From: Shinella zoogloeoides
Lineage (GTDB): Bacteria; Pseudomonadota; Alphaproteobacteria; Rhizobiales; Rhizobiaceae
Assembly: GCF_030733845.1 (NCBI RefSeq)
Contig: NZ_CP132311.1
Location: 1,491,501 to 1,555,500, forward strand
Length of the DNA stretch: 64,000 nt
Direction of reading: 5' to 3'
Positions within the stretch are counted from its first letter, which is position 1, and every line of letters starts with the position of its first letter. A program made the position numbers and the translations under genes. The notes beneath the pieces are model-generated. The model was not told where the DNA came from. It did not search any database and saw only the letters and a program-made list of their open reading frames with translations. Of the stretch, positions 1-9,295 are shown in pieces.

Positions 1-43
1 GCGCTCCGCGCTCCATCGCAAACTGAAATCGCTTGGCGTATAA
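1..43 (+). CDS. ntrX: NtrX response regulator, C-terminal end (partial)
   Basis: Only the last 13 codons are inside the window, reading RSALHRKLKSLGV and then TAA at 41-43. This matches the conserved end of the Fis-type DNA-binding helix of the nitrogen regulator NtrX. In rhizobia ntrY-ntrX lie directly upstream of trkA, as here, so position and peptide agree. The assignment rests on 13 residues plus gene order. Confidence 0.72.
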   Translation, partial: RSALHRKLKSLGV

Positions 44-73
44 GGCCCTCAGGGATTTGAGGGATTCGACGTC

Positions 74-1450
74 ATGAAAGTCATCATCTGCGGCGCCGGA
101 CGCGTCGGTTACGGTATCGCAGAACGGCTCTCGGAAGAGGGCAACGACGTTTCGGTCATCGACAACCAGCCTTCGCTGATTGCCGCCATCACCGAGACGC
201 TCGACGTCAGCGGCGTCGTCGGCCATGGCGCGCACCCCGAAGTGCTGGCGAAGGCCGGCGCCGACCAGGCGGACATGCTCATCGCCGTGACGCTGTTCGA
301 CGAGATCAACATGGTCGCCTGCCAGGTCGCCCATTCGCTGTTCAACGTGCCGACCAAGATCGCCCGCATCCGCTCGCAGAACTATCTGGCGCCGGAATAT
401 TCCGACCTGTTCTCCCGCGAGAACCTGCCGATCGACGTCACCATTTCGCCTGAGGTGGAGGTGGGCAAGATGGTGCTCAGGCGCATCTCCTTTCCCGGCG
501 CGACCGACGTCGTGCGCTTTGCCGACGACCGCATCGTCATGGTCGCCATCGAATGCATGGAGGATTGCCCGGTCGTAGAGACGCCGCTGAAGCAGTTAAG
601 CGAGCTTTTCCCCGATCTCAGCGCCACCGTCACGGGCATCTTCTCCAACGGCAAGCTCTTCGTGCCGAACTCCTCGGACCAGCTTCACTCCGGCGATCTC
701 GCCTATGTGGTCTGCGACAAGGGGCATGTGCGACGCACGCTGGCATTGTTCGGCCACGAGGAGCAGGAGGCGGCGCGCATCGTCATCGCCGGCGGCGGCA
801 ATATCGGGTATTTCGTCGCCAAGGCCATCGAGGACTACCAGCCCAAGACCCGGCTGAAGATCATCGAGAGCGACCGCGAACGGGCCGTGGCGGTCGCCGA
901 CAAGCTGCGCAACGCCGTCGTCCTGCATGGCTCCGCGCTGGACCAGAAGATGCTCTTGCAGGCCGATATCCAGGACGCGGACCTCATCGTCGCGCTCACC
1001 AACAACGACCAGATCAACATTCTCGGCAGCGTGATGGCCAAGCGCCTCGGCTGCAAGCAGAACCTCGTCCTGATCAACGATCCGGCCTACGAGGATTTCA
1101 CCAAGTCGCTCGGCATCGATGCGCATATCAACCCGCGCGCCGTCACGATCTCCGGCATCCTGCAACATGTGCGCAAGGGGCGCATCCGCTCGGTCTATGC
1201 GGTGCAGAAGGGCTCGGCCGAAGTGATCGAGGCCGAGGCGCTGGAAACCTCTCCGCTCGTCGGCAAGCCGCTGCGCGAGATCGAGCTGCCGCCCGGCATC
1301 CGCATCGGCGCGATCTATCGCGACAAGGCGGTGATCCGGCCGGACGGCAACACGAAGATCAAGGCGAAGGACCGGGTCGTGCTCTTTGCCGCCGCGGCCG
1401 CCGTGCGCCATGTCGAACAGCTCTTCCGCGTCAGCATCCAGTACTTCTAG
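74..1450 (+). CDS. trkA: Trk system potassium uptake regulatory subunit TrkA
   Basis: Cytoplasmic nucleotide-binding subunit that gates the TrkH/TrkG potassium channel. The 458 residues fit the usual TrkA length and show the expected duplication: two Rossmann (RCK-N) domains, each followed by an RCK-C domain. The first NAD-binding loop is GAGRVGYG near residue 7. The second is GGGNIGY near residue 240. It follows ntrX by 30 bases and is followed 8 bases later by dat, the conserved rhizobial ntrX-trkA-dat-hfq-hflX order. The ATG at 74 is preceded by a GAGGG stretch. No trkH is visible in the window. Confidence 0.95.
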   Translation: MKVIICGAGRVGYGIAERLSEEGNDVSVIDNQPSLIAAITETLDVSGVVGHGAHPEVLAKAGADQADMLIAVTLFDEINMVACQVAHSLFNVPTKIARIRSQNYLAPEYSDLFSRENLPIDVTISPEVEVGKMVLRRISFPGATDVVRFADDRIVMVAIECMEDCPVVETPLKQLSELFPDLSATVTGIFSNGKLFVPNSSDQLHSGDLAYVVCDKGHVRRTLALFGHEEQEAARIVIAGGGNIGYFVAKAIEDYQPKTRLKIIESDRERAVAVADKLRNAVVLHGSALDQKMLLQADIQDADLIVALTNNDQINILGSVMAKRLGCKQNLVLINDPAYEDFTKSLGIDAHINPRAVTISGILQHVRKGRIRSVYAVQKGSAEVIEAEALETSPLVGKPLREIELPPGIRIGAIYRDKAVIRPDGNTKIKAKDRVVLFAAAAAVRHVEQLFRVSIQYF

Positions 1451-1458
1451 GGTCTTCC

Positions 1459-2322
1459 ATGCCTCGCTTCGCCTATGTCAACGGTCGCTATGTCCGCCAT
1501 GCCGAGGCTGCGGTCTCCATCGAGGACCGCGGTTTCGTCTTCGCGGACGCGGTCTACGAGGTCTGCCAGATCCAGCAGGGCCTGATCGTCGATCTGACAC
1601 GCCATCTCGACCGCCTAGACCGCTCGCTCGGCGAAATCCGCATCCGCCCGCCGATGCCGCGCGCGGCGCTTGTGGGCATCATGCGCGAGGTGCTGCGCCG
1701 CAACCGCGTCGTCGATGGCATGGTCTATCTCCAGGTGACGCGGGGCAGGGCGAAGCGCGACCATGTGTTCCCGTCGCCGGAGGTAAGGGCATCCTTCGTC
1801 GTGACGGCGAAATCGATGAACCCTGCCGTGAACGCGGCGAAATATGCGGCGGGAATCAAGGCGATCACGGTCGCCGAGAACCGCTGGGGCCGGGTCGATA
1901 TCAAGACCGTCGGCCTCCTGCCGAACGTGCTGGCCCGCCAGCAGGCGAAGGAGGCGGGCGCGCAGGAAGCGATCTTCGTCGACGCCGACGGCAACGTGAC
2001 CGAGGGCGGCGCGACGAACCTGTGGATCGTCGACAAAGTGGGAACGCTTGTCACGCGCCCCGCCGACCACGGCATCCTCAAGGGCATCACCCGCACCACG
2101 CTGATGGATGTGGCGGAAAAACTGGGTATCGCGGTCGAGGAGCGGCGGTTCTCCGTGGCGGAGATGCTGGAAGCGCGGGAAGTTTTCGTCACCGGGGCGA
2201 CGACGATCTGCCTGCCGGTGGTTTCCATCGACGGACACACGATCGCAAACGGCCATCCCGGCATGACCGCGCAGAAAATCCGGGAGGCCTTTTTCGCCGT
2301 TGCGGAGAAGACCGCGATTTGA
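1459..2322 (+). CDS. dat: D-amino-acid transaminase (class IV PLP aminotransferase)
   Basis: PLP-dependent class IV aminotransferase of 287 residues, related to D-alanine transaminase and branched-chain transaminases. It probably interconverts D-amino acids with 2-oxo acids and could supply D-Ala or D-Glu for the cell wall. The N terminus MPRFAYVNGRYV, the IEDRGFVFADAVYEV segment, the probable PLP lysine in IKTVGLLPNVLARQQA and the EGGATNLWIV segment are typical of the fold. The ATG at 1459 is chosen because the protein then begins at the family's normal position; the frame is open much further upstream, across trkA, but that part is shadow. Substrate specificity cannot be read from sequence. 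Confidence 0.9.
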   Translation: MPRFAYVNGRYVRHAEAAVSIEDRGFVFADAVYEVCQIQQGLIVDLTRHLDRLDRSLGEIRIRPPMPRAALVGIMREVLRRNRVVDGMVYLQVTRGRAKRDHVFPSPEVRASFVVTAKSMNPAVNAAKYAAGIKAITVAENRWGRVDIKTVGLLPNVLARQQAKEAGAQEAIFVDADGNVTEGGATNLWIVDKVGTLVTRPADHGILKGITRTTLMDVAEKLGIAVEERRFSVAEMLEAREVFVTGATTICLPVVSIDGHTIANGHPGMTAQKIREAFFAVAEKTAI

Positions 2323-2421
2323 TACCAAAATCGACGGTCCCGGAATTTCTTGCCGGGCACGGGGACATTTTATTATCAGTCAACCGGTCTCAAGGGCCGG
2401 CAATCAGAAAGAAGCGGCGCC

Positions 2422-2664
2422 ATGGCGGAACGTTCTCAGAACCTGCAGGATCTTTTCCTTAATACCGTTCGCAAGCAAAAGATTTCCCTGACGATCTTTC
2501 TCATCAACGGGGTCAAGCTGACCGGGGTTGTCACCTCCTTCGACAATTTCTGTGTGCTGCTCCGTCGCGACGGTCACTCGCAGCTCGTGTACAAGCACGC
2601 GATCTCGACCATCATGCCGGGCCAGCCGCTGCAGATGTTCGAGACCGAGGAAAGCGGCTCCTGA
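2422..2664 (+). CDS. hfq: RNA chaperone Hfq
   Basis: Sm-like hexameric RNA chaperone that pairs small RNAs with mRNAs and influences their stability. The 80-residue protein [20 protein letters not shown]... carries the Sm1 motif ([14 protein letters not shown]) and the Sm2 motif with the diagnostic YKHAISTI. It lies 100 bases after dat and just before hflX, the standard hfq-hflX pairing. The ATG at 2422 follows an AGAAAGAAG stretch. The short acidic C terminus is typical of alphaproteobacterial Hfq. Confidence 0.97.
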   Translation: MAERSQNLQDLFLNTVRKQKISLTIFLINGVKLTGVVTSFDNFCVLLRRDGHSQLVYKHAISTIMPGQPLQMFETEESGS

Positions 2665-2741
2665 CAGGACCCAAGACCATTAAAAAATCCGATACAAGCA
2701 AGGATTCCATCGTTCCGGAGGCTGAGAAGCACCGGGACGAC

Positions 2742-4067
2742 ATGCGCGCCGTCGTCATCGTTCCGGTGTTGAAGGTGTCACGCGCGAAATCCGATTCGAC
2801 GGCGGCGAGCGTCCGCTCGGACGAGGCGCGCCTGGAAGAGGCCGTCGGTCTCGCGCGCGCCATCGATCTCACCATCGTCCATTCGGCCATCGTGCCCGTC
2901 AGCCAGCCTAAGCCCGGTACGCTGCTCGGCACCGGCAAGATCGAGGAGATCAAGGCGGCGCTCGACGAGAACGATGCCGGCCTCGTCATCGTCGATCATC
3001 CGCTGACGCCGGTGCAGCAGCGCAACCTCGAGAAGGAGTGGGCCGCCAAGGTCATCGACCGGACGGGCCTCATTCTCGAAATCTTCGGCCGGCGCGCCTC
3101 CACCAAGGAAGGCACGCTGCAGGTCGAGCTTGCCCATCTCAACTACCAGCGCGGCCGCCTCGTCAGAAGCTGGACCCACCTTGAGCGTCAGCGCGGCGGT
3201 GCAGGCTTCATGGGTGGCCCCGGCGAAACGCAGATCGAAGCCGACCGCCGGCTGCTGCAGGACAAGATCGTCAAGCTGGAACGCGAGCTGGAGCAGGTGC
3301 GCCGCACGCGCCAGCTTCACCGTTCCAAGCGCAAGAAGGTGCCGCATCCGATCGTGGCGCTGGTCGGCTACACTAATGCCGGCAAGTCCACATTGTTCAA
3401 CCGCATAACCGGGGCAGGGGTGCTGGCCGAGGACATGCTCTTCGCCACGCTCGATCCGACGCTGCGCCGCATGAAGCTGCCGCAGGGCCGCACCGTCATC
3501 CTCTCTGATACGGTGGGTTTCATCTCCAACCTGCCAACCCACCTCGTCGCCGCCTTCCGCGCGACGCTGGAAGAGGTGCTGGAAGCTGATCTCATCCTCC
3601 ATGTGCGCGACATGTCCGACCCGGACAACGGTGCGCAATCTACGGACGTGCTGCGCATCCTCGCCGATCTCGGCATTGACGAGAAGGACGGTGCGGAACG
3701 CATCCTCGAAGTCTGGAACAAGATCGACCGGCTGGAGCCCGAGGCGCGCGACGCGCTGGTGCAGAAGGCGCAGACCCAGCCGAACGTCATCGCCGTTTCC
3801 GCGATTTCGGGCGAGGGCATCGATCGTCTGCTCGGCGAGATCAACCAGCGGCTTTCCGGCGTGCTGGTCGACCGCGACGTCGTCGTGCCGGTCATGCAGT
3901 TGCAGCTTCTGCCGTGGATCTACGACCACTCGATCATCGATTCCCGCGAAGACCTCGAAGACGGCAATGTGCGGCTGGAACTGCGGCTGACGGAAACCGA
4001 AGCCACCGAACTCGACCGCCGGCTTGGCAACGGGGCGAAGCGGGTCGTCGAGGATTGGGAGCGCTGA
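2742..4067 (+). CDS. hflX: Ribosome-associated GTPase HflX
   Basis: Obg-HflX superfamily GTPase that binds the large ribosomal subunit and helps rescue or split stalled ribosomes. The 441 residues give the HflX N-terminal domain (GTGKIEEIKAAL...), a coiled-coil linker (LLQDKIVKLERELEQVRR) and a G domain: G1 GYTNAGKS near residue 208, DTVGFI as G3, NKID as G4. The annotated ATG is at 2742, but the frame stays open back to the hfq stop. A 27-residue extension could start at CTG 2661 overlapping the hfq TGA, so the true start is uncertain. It converges with mazG, 7 bases away. Confidence 0.95.
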   Translation: MRAVVIVPVLKVSRAKSDSTAASVRSDEARLEEAVGLARAIDLTIVHSAIVPVSQPKPGTLLGTGKIEEIKAALDENDAGLVIVDHPLTPVQQRNLEKEWAAKVIDRTGLILEIFGRRASTKEGTLQVELAHLNYQRGRLVRSWTHLERQRGGAGFMGGPGETQIEADRRLLQDKIVKLERELEQVRRTRQLHRSKRKKVPHPIVALVGYTNAGKSTLFNRITGAGVLAEDMLFATLDPTLRRMKLPQGRTVILSDTVGFISNLPTHLVAAFRATLEEVLEADLILHVRDMSDPDNGAQSTDVLRILADLGIDEKDGAERILEVWNKIDRLEPEARDALVQKAQTQPNVIAVSAISGEGIDRLLGEINQRLSGVLVDRDVVVPVMQLQLLPWIYDHSIIDSREDLEDGNVRLELRLTETEATELDRRLGNGAKRVVEDWER

Positions 4068-4074
4068 CGTGGCG

Positions 4075-4926
4075 TTACGTATTTGACGTAACGTTACCCA
4101 AGCTGCGCTCGATCCTCTTGGCCGCCTGCCAAAGCTCTTCCATGCGCTCCAGCGTCGCCCCTTCGAGGCTTTCGCCATTGGCCGAAAGGCTGTCCTCTAT
4201 GTGGGAAAAGCGGCTGCGGAACTTGGTGTTCGTGCCGCGCAACGCCATTTCCGGATCGGCACCGACATGGCGGCCGATATTGACCAGCGCAAAGATCAGG
4301 TCACCAAGTTCGTCGGCAACGGCGCGTTTGTCGTCGTTGCGCAGCGCCTCGCGCAATTCGCCGATCTCCTCCTCGATCTTGTCGAGGATCGGCGCGGGCT
4401 CGGACCAGTCGAAGCCGACCTTGGCCGCGCGTTCCTGAAGCTTCAGCGCTTCGACGAGCGCCGGGAAGGAGCGCTGCACGGAGCCGAGATAGCCGGTGAG
4501 CGGATCCTCCGGCAGGCCGCGTCTGGCCCGGCGCTCCTTGCGCTCGCGCTTTTCCGCCTGCTTGATCTCGTCCCATTGCAGCTTCACCGCTGCGGGCGTG
4601 TCCACGTCCGAACGGGCGAAGACATGCGGATGGCGGCGGATCATCTTTCGCGTGACGGCCTCTACGACGCTGCCGAAATCGAATTCGCCTTGCTCCTCCG
4701 CCATGCGGGCATGGAACACGACCTGGAGCAGGAGATCGCCCAGTTCCTCGCAGAGGTCGTCCATGTCGTTCCGCTCGATCGCGTCGGCGACCTCGTAGGC
4801 CTCCTCGATCGTGTAGGGCTTGATCGTCTCGAAGGTCTGGACCACGTCCCAGGGGCAGCCGGTCTGCGGCTGGCGCAGGGCCGCCATGATTTCGATGAGG
4901 CGTTCGATGTCGCGGCTCGGCTGCAT
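4075..4926 (-). CDS. mazG: Nucleoside triphosphate pyrophosphohydrolase MazG
   Basis: All-alpha NTP pyrophosphohydrolase that cleaves NTPs and dNTPs to monophosphate and PPi, a housecleaning and ppGpp-related role. The 283 residues contain the tandem MazG repeat. The first shows GCPWDVVQTFETI and the metal-binding EEAYEVADAI...LCEELGDLLLQVVFHA. The second repeats EEEIGELREAL...ADELGDLIFALVNIGRH. The gene is convergent with hflX and divergent from cysG across a 203-base gap. An ATG at 4926 gives the normal N terminus MQPSRDIERLIEIMAALR. Confidence 0.95.
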   Translation of the reverse strand: MQPSRDIERLIEIMAALRQPQTGCPWDVVQTFETIKPYTIEEAYEVADAIERNDMDDLCEELGDLLLQVVFHARMAEEQGEFDFGSVVEAVTRKMIRRHPHVFARSDVDTPAAVKLQWDEIKQAEKRERKERRARRGLPEDPLTGYLGSVQRSFPALVEALKLQERAAKVGFDWSEPAPILDKIEEEIGELREALRNDDKRAVADELGDLIFALVNIGRHVGADPEMALRGTNTKFRSRFSHIEDSLSANGESLEGATLERMEELWQAAKRIERSLGNVTSNT

Positions 4927-5129
4927 GGCGTTCTCGGTTCCGCTTTCGGAGTGTATGCGGCATCCTTAGCGGTCGCCGGCGCGGCGAGGCAAGGGCGGCC
5001 GGTGACTTATGCTCAAAATGCGGGGCGCCAGAGCAAAACAATACCGCCCTCCCTAGGCATTGGAATTTCTGTTTCTTTTGTTCCTGGCCGATTTTCGCGA
5101 TAGTGCGCACACTTCAACCGGACCGAGCC

Positions 5130-6569
5130 ATGACCGAAGCACAGCAAAAGCTTTCGACATTCCCGGCGTTCTTTCGCACCAGCGGCAGGACGGTCGTTGT
5201 CGTGGGCGAGGGCGACGAGGCCTTTGCCAAGGCCCGGCTGCTCTTCAATACGGATGCCCGGATCGTCGTCCTGGCCGAAGAGCCGGAAAGCGATTTCGCC
5301 CGCTTCATCGCCGACAAGGGCCTCGTTCTCGTTCGCGCGCCCTTTTCAAGGGATGCCATCGCGGATGCGACGCTCGTCTTCGCGGCAACGGGCGACCCGG
5401 CCGCCGACCGGGCCATCTCGACCGCCGCGCGCGACCTCGGCATCCCGGTCAATGCCGTCGACCAGCCCGATTATTGCGATTTCTTCACGCCGGCCCTCGT
5501 CAACCGCGCGCCCGTCGCCGTCGCGATCGGCACGGAAGGGGCGGGCCCCGTCCTCGCCCAGATGATCCGCGCGCAGGTCGACCAGATGCTTTCCCCGTCG
5601 CTCGGCCGGCTGGCCAGCCTTGCCAACGGCTACCGCGCGGCCGTCGACCGTGTGTTGCCGCGCGGCGTGACGCGCCGTGTCTTCTGGCGCCGGTTCTTCC
5701 AGGGCGCCGTCGCCGATGCCGTCAATAATGGCGATATCGAGCAGGCTCGCCGCGCCGCCAACGCGCTTTTGAACGCGCAGGGCAAGGCCGCGGGCCATGT
5801 CTGGCTCGTCGGCGCCGGCCCCGGCGCGGAAGACCTGCTGACGCTGCGCGCGCAGCGCGTCATGATGGAAGCCGACGTCATCGTCTTCGACGCGCTCGTG
5901 CCGCAGGCCATCGTCGACATGGGCCGCCGCGATGCAGAGCGCCTTTCGGTCGGCAAGCGCAAGGGTTGCCATTCCAAGTCGCAGGAAGAGATCAACGACC
6001 TGCTGGTCGGGCTCGGCAAGTCGGGAAAACGCGTCGTGCGCCTGAAATCCGGCGATCCGCTCGTCTATGGCCGCGCCGGCGAGGAAATGGCCGCGCTCCG
6101 CCAGGCTGGCGTCACCTACGAGATCGTGCCCGGCATCACGTCCGCCTTCGCCGCCGCCGCCGATTTCGAGCTGCCGCTGACGCTGCGCGGTGTCGCTTCC
6201 TCGCTCGTCTTCACCACCGGCCACGACCTCACCGGCGCCGTCCTGCCGGATTGGGCGCGGCTTGCGATCTCCGGCGCCACCGTCGCCGTCTATATGGGCC
6301 GCACCGTGGCCGCCTCCGTCGCCGCTCGGCTGATGGATGCGGGCCTGCCGGCCGAGACGACCGTCGCCGTCGTCGAAAATGCCAGCCGCCGCGAAAAGCG
6401 GCTACTGCACGGCACGCTCAAGGACCTGCCGGGCCTCGAATATCGCGACGAACTCGCCGGCCCGGTCATGGTGATCATCGGCGATGCCGTCGCTGGCGCC
6501 AATTTCGAACATTCCGCACCGCTTGCCGCGCGCGAGCTCGTGCGCAGCAAAGCAGCATTGGGAGCATGA
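5130..6569 (+). CDS. cysG: Siroheme synthase CysG (dehydrogenase/ferrochelatase plus uroporphyrinogen-III C-methyltransferase)
   Basis: Makes siroheme, the prosthetic group of sulfite and nitrite reductases, from uroporphyrinogen III. Residues about 1-200 are the precorrin-2 dehydrogenase/sirohydrochlorin ferrochelatase domain (TVVVVGEGDEAFAKARLL). Residues about 225-460 are the SAM-dependent methyltransferase (VWLVGAGPGAEDLLTLRA, VRLKSGDPLVYGRAGEE, YEIVPGITSAFAA). At 479 residues it is the full bifunctional form. The ATG at 5130 is preferred over an in-frame GTG at 5103. It heads an operon with DUF2849, cysI and DUF934, so siroheme is made next to the enzyme that uses it. Confidence 0.95.
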   Translation: MTEAQQKLSTFPAFFRTSGRTVVVVGEGDEAFAKARLLFNTDARIVVLAEEPESDFARFIADKGLVLVRAPFSRDAIADATLVFAATGDPAADRAISTAARDLGIPVNAVDQPDYCDFFTPALVNRAPVAVAIGTEGAGPVLAQMIRAQVDQMLSPSLGRLASLANGYRAAVDRVLPRGVTRRVFWRRFFQGAVADAVNNGDIEQARRAANALLNAQGKAAGHVWLVGAGPGAEDLLTLRAQRVMMEADVIVFDALVPQAIVDMGRRDAERLSVGKRKGCHSKSQEEINDLLVGLGKSGKRVVRLKSGDPLVYGRAGEEMAALRQAGVTYEIVPGITSAFAAAADFELPLTLRGVASSLVFTTGHDLTGAVLPDWARLAISGATVAVYMGRTVAASVAARLMDAGLPAETTVAVVENASRREKRLLHGTLKDLPGLEYRDELAGPVMVIIGDAVAGANFEHSAPLAARELVRSKAALGA

Positions 6570-6570
6570 C

Positions 6571-6888
6571 ATGGCCGACAAGGTTCTGACAGCCAACCGC
6601 CTTTCCGACGGTGTCTCCGTCTGGCTGGATGCCGCCGGCAACTGGAACGAGCGGCTCCAGGCTGCTTTCGTCGCCCGCCACAAGGAGGCCGTCGAGGCGT
6701 TGGAAGCGACGGGCAAGCAGGCCTATGCCGACAACAAGGTGGTTGACGTCAACGTCGTCGATATCGAAGAGGTCGATGGCGTATTGAGGCCGCTGCGCAT
6801 GCGCGAGCGCATCCGCGCCGAAGGCCCCACCATCGCCTATGCCGCCGGTTATGCCGGCTTGATCGCGACGGCCGCGCCGGCCGCCTGA
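6571..6888 (+). CDS. DUF2849 domain protein of the sulfite reductase operon
   Basis: A 105-residue cytoplasmic protein starting one base after the cysG stop and ending 10 bases before cysI. It matches the DUF2849 family, found almost only between cysG and cysI in alphaproteobacteria. The sequence shows an N-terminal DGVSVWLDAAGNW segment and a C-terminal RERIRAEGPTIAY segment, with no membrane helix or known catalytic motif. Its molecular role is not established; a helper role in sulfite reductase assembly or electron supply is inference from context. Confidence 0.87.
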   Translation: MADKVLTANRLSDGVSVWLDAAGNWNERLQAAFVARHKEAVEALEATGKQAYADNKVVDVNVVDIEEVDGVLRPLRMRERIRAEGPTIAYAAGYAGLIATAAPAA

Positions 6889-6898
6889 GGACCATTGC

Positions 6899-8572
6899 AT
6901 GTACCGCTACGACGAATTCGATCACGCCTTTGTCTCCGGCCGCGTGGAACAGTTCCGCGATCAGGTCGGTCGCCGCCTGTCGGGCGAGCTGGCAGAGGAT
7001 GCCTTCAAGCCGCTGCGCCTGATGAACGGCGTCTACCTGCAACTCCATGCCTATATGCTGCGCGTCGCCATTCCCTACGGCACGCTGAACGCGCGCCAGA
7101 TGCGCATGCTGGCGTACATCGCCCGCAAATACGACCGTGGCTACGGCCATTTCACCACGCGCCAGAACATCCAGTACAACTGGCCGAAGCTCTCCGAGCT
7201 GCCGGATGCGCTGGCCGATCTCGCGACGGTCGAGATGCATGCGCTGCAGACCTCGGGCAACTGCATTCGCAACGTGACGGCGGATCATTTCGCCGGCGCT
7301 GCGGCCGATGAGGTCGCCGATCCCAGGCCCTATGCGGAAATCCTGCGCCAGTGGTCCTCCGTCCATCCGGAATTCTCCTTCCTGCCGCGCAAGTTCAAGA
7401 TCGCCGTCACCGGTGCGGAGCGTGACCGCGCGGCCATCCAGGTGCACGATATCGGCCTGCACCTGAAGCGGGGCGAGAAGGGCGAGATCGGCTTTGCCGT
7501 CTATGTCGGCGGCGGGCAGGGCCGCACGCCGCTGATCGCCAAGAAGATCCGCGACTTCCTGCCGGAGGAAGATCTCCTGTCCTACACGACGGCGATCATG
7601 CGCGTGTACAACCTGCACGGCCGGCGCGACAACAAGTACAAGGCGCGCATCAAGATTCTCGTGCATGAAATGGGCGCGGAGGAGCTGTCGCGGCAGGTCG
7701 AGGCCGAGTTCGCAGAACTCAGGGACACCGAACTGAAACTGCCGGAAAAGGATGTCGCCGCCATCTCCGCCTATTTCGCGCCGCCGGAGCTTGCCCCCCG
7801 CGCCGAGGGCTGGGCCAACCTTGCGCAATGGAAGAAGGCCGACCCGGACTTCGCCCGCTGGGTGCAGCAGAACGTTGCGCCGCACAAGCATCCCGACTAC
7901 GGCATGGTGACGATCTCGCTGAAGCCGATCGGCGGCATTCCCGGCGATGCGACCGACGGACAGATGGAGGCCGTCGCCGACATCGCGGAAGAATATGCCT
8001 TCGACGAAATCCGCGTCAGTCACGAGCAGAACCTGATCCTGCCGCATGTCGCGCTGGCCGATCTCGAACCCGTCTATCGCGGTCTCGTGGCCGCGGGGCT
8101 TGCGACCGCCAATGCCGGGCTCATCACTGATATCATCGCCTGTCCCGGGCTGGACTACTGCGCGCTGGCCAACGCCCGCTCGATCCCGGTCGCGCAGGAG
8201 ATTTCCACGCGCTTCGGCTCGCCGGAGCGTCAGGCTGAGATCGGTGAGCTGAAGATTAAGATCTCCGGCTGCATCAATGCCTGCGGCCATCACCATGTCG
8301 GTCATATCGGTCTGCTCGGCGTCGAGAAGAAGGGCGAGGAACTCTACCAGATCACGCTCGGCGGCTCGGGTGACGAGCACACGTCGATCGGCGAGATCAT
8401 CGGCCGCGGCTTCGAGCCGGAGAAGGTGACGGATGCCATCGAGGTCATCGTCGACACCTATCTCGGCCTTCGCCTCGATCCCTCGGAAACCTTCCTTGTC
8501 GCCTATCGTCGCGTCGGGCCGCAGCCTTTCAAGGACGCACTCTACGGCGACAAGACGGCAGCGGCGGCCTGA
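6899..8572 (+). CDS. cysI: Assimilatory sulfite reductase hemoprotein (nitrite/sulfite reductase family)
   Basis: Siroheme/4Fe-4S enzyme reducing sulfite to sulfide by six electrons. The 557-residue protein has the duplicated ferredoxin-like half-domains and the four cluster cysteines in the family pattern: C415 and C421 (CPGLDYC), then C458 and C462 (SGCINACGHHH). The family also contains nitrite reductases. The cysG-DUF2849-cysI-DUF934 arrangement and the absence of nir or nas partners favour sulfite. Electrons probably come from ferredoxin or from the ferredoxin-NADP reductase encoded 0.7 kb downstream. It starts at ATG 6899 after a GAGG sequence. Confidence 0.93.
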   Translation: MYRYDEFDHAFVSGRVEQFRDQVGRRLSGELAEDAFKPLRLMNGVYLQLHAYMLRVAIPYGTLNARQMRMLAYIARKYDRGYGHFTTRQNIQYNWPKLSELPDALADLATVEMHALQTSGNCIRNVTADHFAGAAADEVADPRPYAEILRQWSSVHPEFSFLPRKFKIAVTGAERDRAAIQVHDIGLHLKRGEKGEIGFAVYVGGGQGRTPLIAKKIRDFLPEEDLLSYTTAIMRVYNLHGRRDNKYKARIKILVHEMGAEELSRQVEAEFAELRDTELKLPEKDVAAISAYFAPPELAPRAEGWANLAQWKKADPDFARWVQQNVAPHKHPDYGMVTISLKPIGGIPGDATDGQMEAVADIAEEYAFDEIRVSHEQNLILPHVALADLEPVYRGLVAAGLATANAGLITDIIACPGLDYCALANARSIPVAQEISTRFGSPERQAEIGELKIKISGCINACGHHHVGHIGLLGVEKKGEELYQITLGGSGDEHTSIGEIIGRGFEPEKVTDAIEVIVDTYLGLRLDPSETFLVAYRRVGPQPFKDALYGDKTAAAA

Positions 8573-8582
8573 GGAGATGGTC

Positions 8583-9083
8583 ATGACGAAAATCTGGAAC
8601 GAATCCGGCTTCGTGGCCGACGATCCCTGGATCATCGAGACGGAAGAAACCAAGGCGGGCTCGAACGAGAAGGCGCTGCTCGGCCTCGGGGATTTTCTGG
8701 CGAAGGTTTCCGAGACGGACGAGACGGGCCTCGGCGTGGTGATCAATCCGGCTGATGACGTGCGCAAGCTGGAGGGGCATCTCGACCGGCTGGCACTGGT
8801 CGCCGTCGCTTTCCCGGCCTTCAGCGATGGCCGCGCTTTCAGCCATGCTTCCCTGCTGCGCTCGCGCCTCGGCTTTACGGGCGAGGTGAGGGCGGTCGGT
8901 GACGTTTTGATCGACCAGATTCCGCTGATGCTGCGCTGTGGCATCGACAGCTTCTCCGTCAGCAATGCGACCGCGCTGAAGCGCCTTGCCGAAAACCGCC
9001 TGCCGGGCATCGACAATCACTACCAGCCGACCGCGCGTCCCTCGCAGGATGTCGGCTCCTATAGCTGGCGCCGCCGGGCCTGA
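8583..9083 (+). CDS. DUF934 domain protein (sulfur assimilation partner)
   Basis: A 166-residue soluble protein of the DUF934 family, regularly found after cysI in alpha- and betaproteobacteria. It begins at ATG 8583, placed six bases after a GAGGAG ribosome site at 8571-8576; an in-frame ATG at 8577 is too close to that site. Visible landmarks are the NPADDVRKL and LVAVAFPAFSDGRAFS segments and SLLRSRLGFTGEVRAVGDVLIDQ. No catalytic motif is recognised. It closes the cysG operon, since the next gene follows a 212-base gap. Confidence 0.87.
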   Translation: MTKIWNESGFVADDPWIIETEETKAGSNEKALLGLGDFLAKVSETDETGLGVVINPADDVRKLEGHLDRLALVAVAFPAFSDGRAFSHASLLRSRLGFTGEVRAVGDVLIDQIPLMLRCGIDSFSVSNATALKRLAENRLPGIDNHYQPTARPSQDVGSYSWRRRA

Positions 9084-9295
9084 TTTTTCAGGCCCGACCG
9101 GCGAAAGGCCGCAATCGTGGTGTAGTCTTGCGCCACATCAAGGACAGGCGCCGGCCGTTGCGCGAAAAGGAAGCTCGCGGCAAACTATTGCGCGGCCAAT
9201 CGGCGCATTGGAACGGAATACCTTCCTTTGCCGGTCAAGATGTAATATCTGCCTATCGTCAAATTTATTCCGACGCAGCCAGGATCGATCCCGAA

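Noticed and set aside
9084..9295. A possible riboswitch in the gap before fpr.
   Set aside because: I could not find a stable conserved-looking structure or known sulfur or SAM motif; the gap is only long enough for an ordinary promoter.
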